From an uncultured Oscillospiraceae bacterium (GTDB taxonomy: Bacteria > Bacillota > Clostridia > Oscillospirales > Ruminococcaceae), in NCBI GenBank assembly GCA_910578965.1, contig CAJTSP010000102.1:1-9472 (forward strand): a stretch of DNA of 9,472 nucleotides, read 5' to 3'. Numbering within the stretch: the first letter of the stretch is position 1; the number at the start of each line of letters is the position of its first letter. The notes under the pieces are model-generated. The model was given only the letters and a program-made list of their open reading frames with translations. It made no database searches and was not told where the DNA came from. Made by a program: the position numbers and the translations under genes. Of this stretch, positions 7,071-9,472 are shown piece after piece.

Positions 7071-7099
7071 ATGATACCACGGCGGGGTAGCTTTGTCAA
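7071..7099 (-). promoter_or_regulatory. Strong promoter of the initiator tRNA
   Basis: On the minus strand a perfect TTGACA (complement of 7094-7099) is followed after exactly 17 nt by TATCAT (complement of 7071-7076). An A6 tract (complement of 7103-7108) lies just upstream of the -35 box, like an UP element. Initiation is predicted near 7064, with a short leader containing the palindrome CCCCGCGCGGGG (7040-7051) that would be trimmed from the tRNA precursor. Confidence 0.88.
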
Positions 7100-7114
7100 T
7101 AGTTTTTTGCGGCG

Positions 7115-7144
7115 GGCCCTTTTGCCTGCGCGGGCAAAAGGGCC
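7115..7144. terminator. Strong hairpin downstream of the DUF4830 gene (terminator-like)
   Basis: GGCCCTTTTGCC (7115-7126) and GGCAAAAGGGCC (7133-7144) are perfect 12-bp reverse complements around a 6-nt loop. The hairpin lies between the stop codon at 7187 and the tRNA promoter, where a transcript end is expected. It lacks a T-run on either strand, so termination is inferred from position and stability only. Confidence 0.5.
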
Positions 7145-7186
7145 TTCTGCGTGGGCAGGGGGCCGTGGCTTTCCGCAAAGGGGCAA

Positions 7187-7843
7187 TTACTCCACCGGGG
7201 TGTCGCCTACGGCCGTGAGGTCGATCTCGGCCATCACTTGCTCGGCGGCCTCCGGCTGAGCTGCGGTCTCAACCGCCTCCCCATCGGGCTGGGCAGAAGC
7301 CTCCTCGGCGTTTTCACCAAAGGCGGCGGCCGCAGCGGCTTCCTCTTCCGAGAGGGGCGCGGCGGTGGCGGCGGCAGTCTGCAGGCCGGTTACCTCACCC
7401 GAGGGCTTTGCCAGCAGGTATGCGCCAATCGGCTTTTCGCGGTAAACCAGCAGGATGGTGTAGACCTTGTTGTCGCCCGAGGAGCGCCCGGGGCAGAGCA
7501 GGGTCCATTTTTCTACTGTTTTGCCCTTGTATTTATCCAGGCTCAGGCCGCTTTGGCGTACTACCTCGTCAAAGGCGGTAAAGCTGTCGTCCCACTTTTT
7601 AGGGATTTTAACCTTATCCACCGTGGCGCTGGTCAGGTCTACGTCAAAGCCGTACCCGCTAAAAAAGGTACCGATATCCTGGGTGGTTTCGATCTTGGCC
7701 GGCGCGGTTACGGCGGCGGAGGCCTCCACGCTCCCGCCCCAAAAATGATTGATCCCCACTACGGTGCCGGCCAGCGCCAGGCCGCAGACTGCCAGGGCCC
7801 CCAGCTTACGCAGGCCGGATTTGCTCAATGTCACCAAAAACAT
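7187..7843 (-). CDS. Membrane-anchored DUF4830 domain protein, function unknown
   Basis: 218 aa. The start is supported by GAGGAGG (7851-7857) with 7-nt spacing. Residues 8-13 are basic and about 14-31 form one hydrophobic helix (LGALAVCGLALAGTVVG), so the protein is probably anchored with its bulk outside the cell. Residues ~51-154 resemble DUF4830, a small domain common in Clostridia: a TTxDI start, a GYGFDVD turn, then KIPKKWDDSFTAFDEVVRQSGLSL, DKYKGKTVEKWT and YREKPIGAYL, ending near GEVTGL. The tail (155-218) is Ala/Glu-rich and low-complexity, with a run of six Ala near 168-174 broken by nothing hydrophobic; it is probably disordered and acidic. Relatives have no known activity. The gene stands alone between non-coding regions. 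Confidence 0.83.
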   Translation of the reverse strand: MFLVTLSKSGLRKLGALAVCGLALAGTVVGINHFWGGSVEASAAVTAPAKIETTQDIGTFFSGYGFDVDLTSATVDKVKIPKKWDDSFTAFDEVVRQSGLSLDKYKGKTVEKWTLLCPGRSSGDNKVYTILLVYREKPIGAYLLAKPSGEVTGLQTAAATAAPLSEEEAAAAAAFGENAEEASAQPDGEAVETAAQPEAAEQVMAEIDLTAVGDTPVE

Positions 7844-7944
7844 GGTTCTGCCTCCTCAAAATCAAGATGGCGTCTGGTTTGTTTATCGCCCCTTTTGCCA
7901 TATTTCTATTCTTTCGGCCGCGCTTTTAGCACCTTTTACCCGCT

Positions 7945-7958
7945 TTTTGTGCACAAAA
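7945..7958. promoter_or_regulatory. 14-bp perfect palindrome upstream of the DUF4830 gene
   Basis: TTTTGTGCACAAAA is perfectly self-complementary and lies about 100 nt upstream of the DUF4830 start codon, where its promoter is expected. Its form suits the binding site of a dimeric regulator. I could not place a convincing -35/-10 pair beside it, so its role as an operator is speculative. Confidence 0.35.
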
Positions 7959-7978
7959 GGCGGCGCCGGCACAGCAGC

Positions 7979-8007
7979 AAAAAAACCAAGCGCCCGCCTA
8001 TGGGCGC
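7979..8007 (-). terminator. Intrinsic terminator-like hairpin, no assigned gene upstream
   Basis: GCGCCC (7990-7995) pairs with GGGCGC (8002-8007) around a 6-nt loop. On the minus strand the stem is followed by TTGG and seven T residues (complement of 7979-7985). It lies between kdgK and the DUF4830 gene, downstream of the nearer kdgK terminator, so it may be a back-up stop or end an unannotated short RNA. Confidence 0.6.
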
Positions 8008-8065
8008 ATCTTTTACAGGGCTCCAACGTTAACAAGGGTACATCTTAATTGAGTTGTTGAGGGGT

Positions 8066-8078
8066 GTTTGGGCCAAAC
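8066..8078. repeat. Short palindrome GTTTGG-G-CCAAAC
   Basis: Six-bp perfect arms around a single central G, in the 486-nt non-coding gap between kdgK and the DUF4830 gene. It could be an operator half-site pair or chance; no promoter is recognisable beside it. Confidence 0.3.
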
Positions 8079-8140
8079 GAAGCGGGCGGCGAAAAAAGGC
8101 TGCAAAACAAAAGGGCGGCAGCTTGCAGGGCAATCCCTGT

Positions 8141-8158
8141 AAAAAGCGGGATGCCCGC
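8141..8158 (-). terminator. Intrinsic terminator downstream of kdgK
   Basis: On the minus strand GCGGG-CAT-CCCGC (complement of 8146-8158) is followed at once by TTTTT (complement of 8141-8145), a compact terminator about 170 nt after the kdgK stop. Its 5' stem half overlaps one arm of the longer inverted repeat at 8151-8197, so the two structures exclude each other in the RNA. Confidence 0.65.
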
Positions 8159-8209
8159 GTTTGTTCGGGCAATCGCAGCCTAAACAGACGCGGGCATTTT
8201 CGTTTTTTT
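8151..8209 (+). terminator. Long hairpin with T-tract, terminator on the + strand
   Basis: Arms 8151-8165 and 8183-8197 form a 15-bp stem with one T-G wobble around a 17-nt loop. On the + strand it is followed by TTTCG and seven T residues (8203-8209), a strong intrinsic terminator shape. No + strand gene precedes it. It may block antisense transcription into kdgK, or end an unannotated RNA. Confidence 0.6.
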
Positions 8210-8334
8210 GGCGGGCTGCTTTTTGCGCGGCGCAGCCTCTTGGCTGGACATGGGCAAAGCGCCGGCAGAACCCCCCTGAAAAAAGGGCAAAAAGTCTTTC
8301 TTGTTTTTGGCGGGCCGTTTTTGGGCGGCTCAGC
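8202..8334. repeat. Imperfect direct repeat at the 3' end of kdgK
   Basis: The stretch at 8202-8236 (T-run, GGCGGGC, second T-run, GCGCGG, CAGC) is repeated imperfectly at 8303-8334 (T-run, GGCGGGCC, T-run, GGGCGG, CAGC). The second copy contains the kdgK stop codon (8330-8332). The copies are about 100 nt apart and differ by small indels, which suggests a local duplication. Confidence 0.5.
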
Positions 8335-9349
8335 GGTTCATCTCGCTTTGTACCCCGCCGGCATGATGTGCCCGGATAATGCGCTGTACCTCGGCAAAGT
8401 CCGAGCTGGGCAGATCGCCCGGGATCGTGTTTTTAAGGCTGGACGCAGCGTTGCCAAACTCCAGCGCAGCCTGGGCGTCACCGTATTGCAGCAGCCCAAA
8501 CAGCACGCCGGCCACATAGGCGTCGCCCGAGCCGATCCGGTCCACCACGTCGATGTCCCGATAGGGCTCCTCGGTATAAAAGCGGTCGCTCTTAGCGTCG
8601 TACAGGGTACTGGTAAAGGTGTGCTTTTTGGGGCTCTGCACCGTGCGCTGGGTGGTAGCCACTACCTGCACCCCGTACTCGGCGCAGAAGCTCTTCATCA
8701 TATCCGAAAGCTCCCCGGTTTTGCGGAACATCCTCCGGCAGCTCTCTTCGCTCACAAACAGCACGTCCACCAGCGGCAGCACCTTTTGGATGGTCTCGCG
8801 GGCCTCGTCCTCGCCCCAGAGGTTGGCGCGGTAGTTGACATCAAAGCTCACGGCCGCGCCGCCCGCCTTAAACCGGCGCACCGCCTCAAGCGCCACCTCG
8901 CGTACGGCGGGGCTGAGGGCCAGGGTGATGCCGCTGGTATGGAACATCCGGGCGTCGGCATAGATGCCGGCGGGGATCTCCTCAATGGATATGCGGGTCA
9001 TGCTGCTGCCGGCACGGTCGTACACGATGCTGGGCTTGCGGGGATGGGCCCCGCTCTCGTAGTAATAAAGGCCCAGGCGCGCACCGGGAGCCTCGTCAAA
9101 AAGCAGGCAGTCGTCGCTGACCCCGAGAAAGCGGGTGCGGTTTTTGATGTAGGTTCCCATATCGTTGGCCGGCAGCTTGCTGATGATGCCAGTACGCAGC
9201 CCCAGCAGGGATACGCCGGACGCCACGTTCAGCTCGGCCCCGCCGGCCTTCTTTTCAAACATGTCCCCCCGTACCAGCCGCTCGCCGCTGGGCGGCGAAA
9301 GCCGCAACATCACCTCGCCCATGGTTACAAGGTCAAAGCTTTTTTTCAT
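8330..9349 (-). CDS. kdgK: 2-keto-3-deoxygluconate kinase (PfkB/ribokinase family)
   Basis: 339 aa, the usual size. It phosphorylates 2-dehydro-3-deoxy-D-gluconate with ATP to KDPG, which feeds an aldolase giving pyruvate and glyceraldehyde-3-phosphate, in uronate/pectin breakdown or Entner-Doudoroff-type metabolism; cytoplasmic. PfkB features: a start of the form DLVTMGEVMLRL, signature-1 region GGAELNVASGVSLLG (36-50), and signature 2 DRIGSGDAYVAG (270-281) with catalytic Asp276. KDG-kinase-like features are LYYYESGAHPRKPSIVYDR (94-112), FDVNYRANLW (169-178) and the C-terminal TIPGDLPS. The start at 9349 is set by AAAGGGGG (9358-9365) with 8-nt spacing; an in-frame extension to 9469 would cross the promoter. 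No KDPG aldolase or uronate gene is in view. A different keto-sugar kinase specificity cannot be excluded. Confidence 0.92.
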   Translation of the reverse strand: MKKSFDLVTMGEVMLRLSPPSGERLVRGDMFEKKAGGAELNVASGVSLLGLRTGIISKLPANDMGTYIKNRTRFLGVSDDCLLFDEAPGARLGLYYYESGAHPRKPSIVYDRAGSSMTRISIEEIPAGIYADARMFHTSGITLALSPAVREVALEAVRRFKAGGAAVSFDVNYRANLWGEDEARETIQKVLPLVDVLFVSEESCRRMFRKTGELSDMMKSFCAEYGVQVVATTQRTVQSPKKHTFTSTLYDAKSDRFYTEEPYRDIDVVDRIGSGDAYVAGVLFGLLQYGDAQAALEFGNAASSLKNTIPGDLPSSDFAEVQRIIRAHHAGGVQSEMNR

Positions 9350-9424
9350 CAAAAAGTCCCCCTTTTTGCTTTGCGCTTTTATATCCCCGCCCCGGCCCGC
9401 CCAGGCCAAGCTTCCTTTTATTCC

Positions 9425-9454
9425 AGTATACCAGCTTTTACCGGCTGGGGACAA
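9425..9454 (-). promoter_or_regulatory. kdgK promoter with an inverted repeat filling the spacer
   Basis: On the minus strand TTGTCC (complement of 9449-9454) and TATACT (complement of 9425-9430, one mismatch to consensus) are 18 nt apart. The spacer itself is bounded by CCAGC (9431-9435) and GCTGG (9444-9448), an inverted repeat with an 8-nt centre that fits an operator for a dimeric repressor. Predicted initiation near 9418 gives a ~70-nt leader. Confidence 0.68.
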
Positions 9455-9469
9455 GGGGGTTGGGGACAA
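9446..9469 (-). repeat. Tandem TTGTCCCCA motifs at the kdgK -35 region
   Basis: On the minus strand TTGTCCCCA occurs twice with a 15-nt period (complements of 9446-9454 and 9461-9469). The proximal copy contains the -35 hexamer. The arrangement could be paired activator or repressor sites, or chance in C-rich DNA. Confidence 0.45.
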
Positions 9470-9472
9470 AAG

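Noticed and set aside
7151..8032. 293-codon + strand open frame
   Set aside because: It is antisense to the DUF4830 gene, which has a good ribosome-binding site, an anchor helix and domain similarity; the + frame has none of these.
9350..9469. In-frame N-terminal extension of kdgK by 40 codons
   Set aside because: It crosses the -10/-35 elements and the ribosome-binding site, and adds residues absent from PfkB kinases, which start near the beta strand DLVTMGE.

Overview
The window is GC-rich, and intrinsic terminators, AGGAGG-type ribosome-binding sites and sigma70-type promoters are all visible. The gene families (a DUF4830 protein, a zinc-ribbon membrane protein, a PLDNc-type cardiolipin synthase, a PTS Enzyme I and a KDG kinase) suggest a high-GC gut-type Clostridia, probably Oscillospirales. 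That placement is inferred from gene content and style, not from a marker gene. I see no insertion sequence, phage gene, CRISPR array or rRNA.

Layout, left to right: (1) 1-533 (+) is the 3' part of an SLC13/DASS-like transporter. (2) 534-880 is a convergent intergenic region dominated by two long nested inverted repeats. (3) 881-2557 (-) is ptsI (Enzyme I of the PEP:sugar phosphotransferase system), with two substituted residues next to its active-site His and Cys. (4) 2694-3851 (-) is a patatin-like phospholipase, with an extended -10 promoter about 110 nt upstream. (5) 3852-4308 is a divergent intergenic region. (6) 4309-4827 (+) is a small zinc-ribbon membrane protein. (7) 4839-6416 (-) is cardiolipin synthase, converging on the zinc-ribbon gene with only 11 nt between stop codons. 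(8) 6547-6896 is non-coding but rich in hairpins and includes a terminator-like structure on the + strand. (9) 6943-7019 (-) is initiator tRNA-fMet with a near-consensus promoter and its own terminator. (10) 7187-7843 (-) is a membrane-anchored DUF4830 protein. (11) 7844-8329 is non-coding, with several hairpin/T-tract elements. (12) 8330-9349 (-) is 2-keto-3-deoxygluconate kinase with a clear promoter containing inverted and direct repeats.

The genes are mostly independent housekeeping or metabolic units rather than one operon; each appears to have its own ribosome-binding site and most have their own promoter region. Two themes can be inferred: carbon acquisition (organic-anion transporter, PTS Enzyme I, KDG kinase for uronate/pectin-type catabolism) and membrane lipid handling (patatin-like lipase, cardiolipin synthase, small membrane proteins). 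I found no clear evidence of a wholly new multi-gene system. The most unusual signals are in non-coding DNA (597-763, 6547-6775, 8141-8209, 9425-9469) and in the altered Enzyme I active-site motifs.
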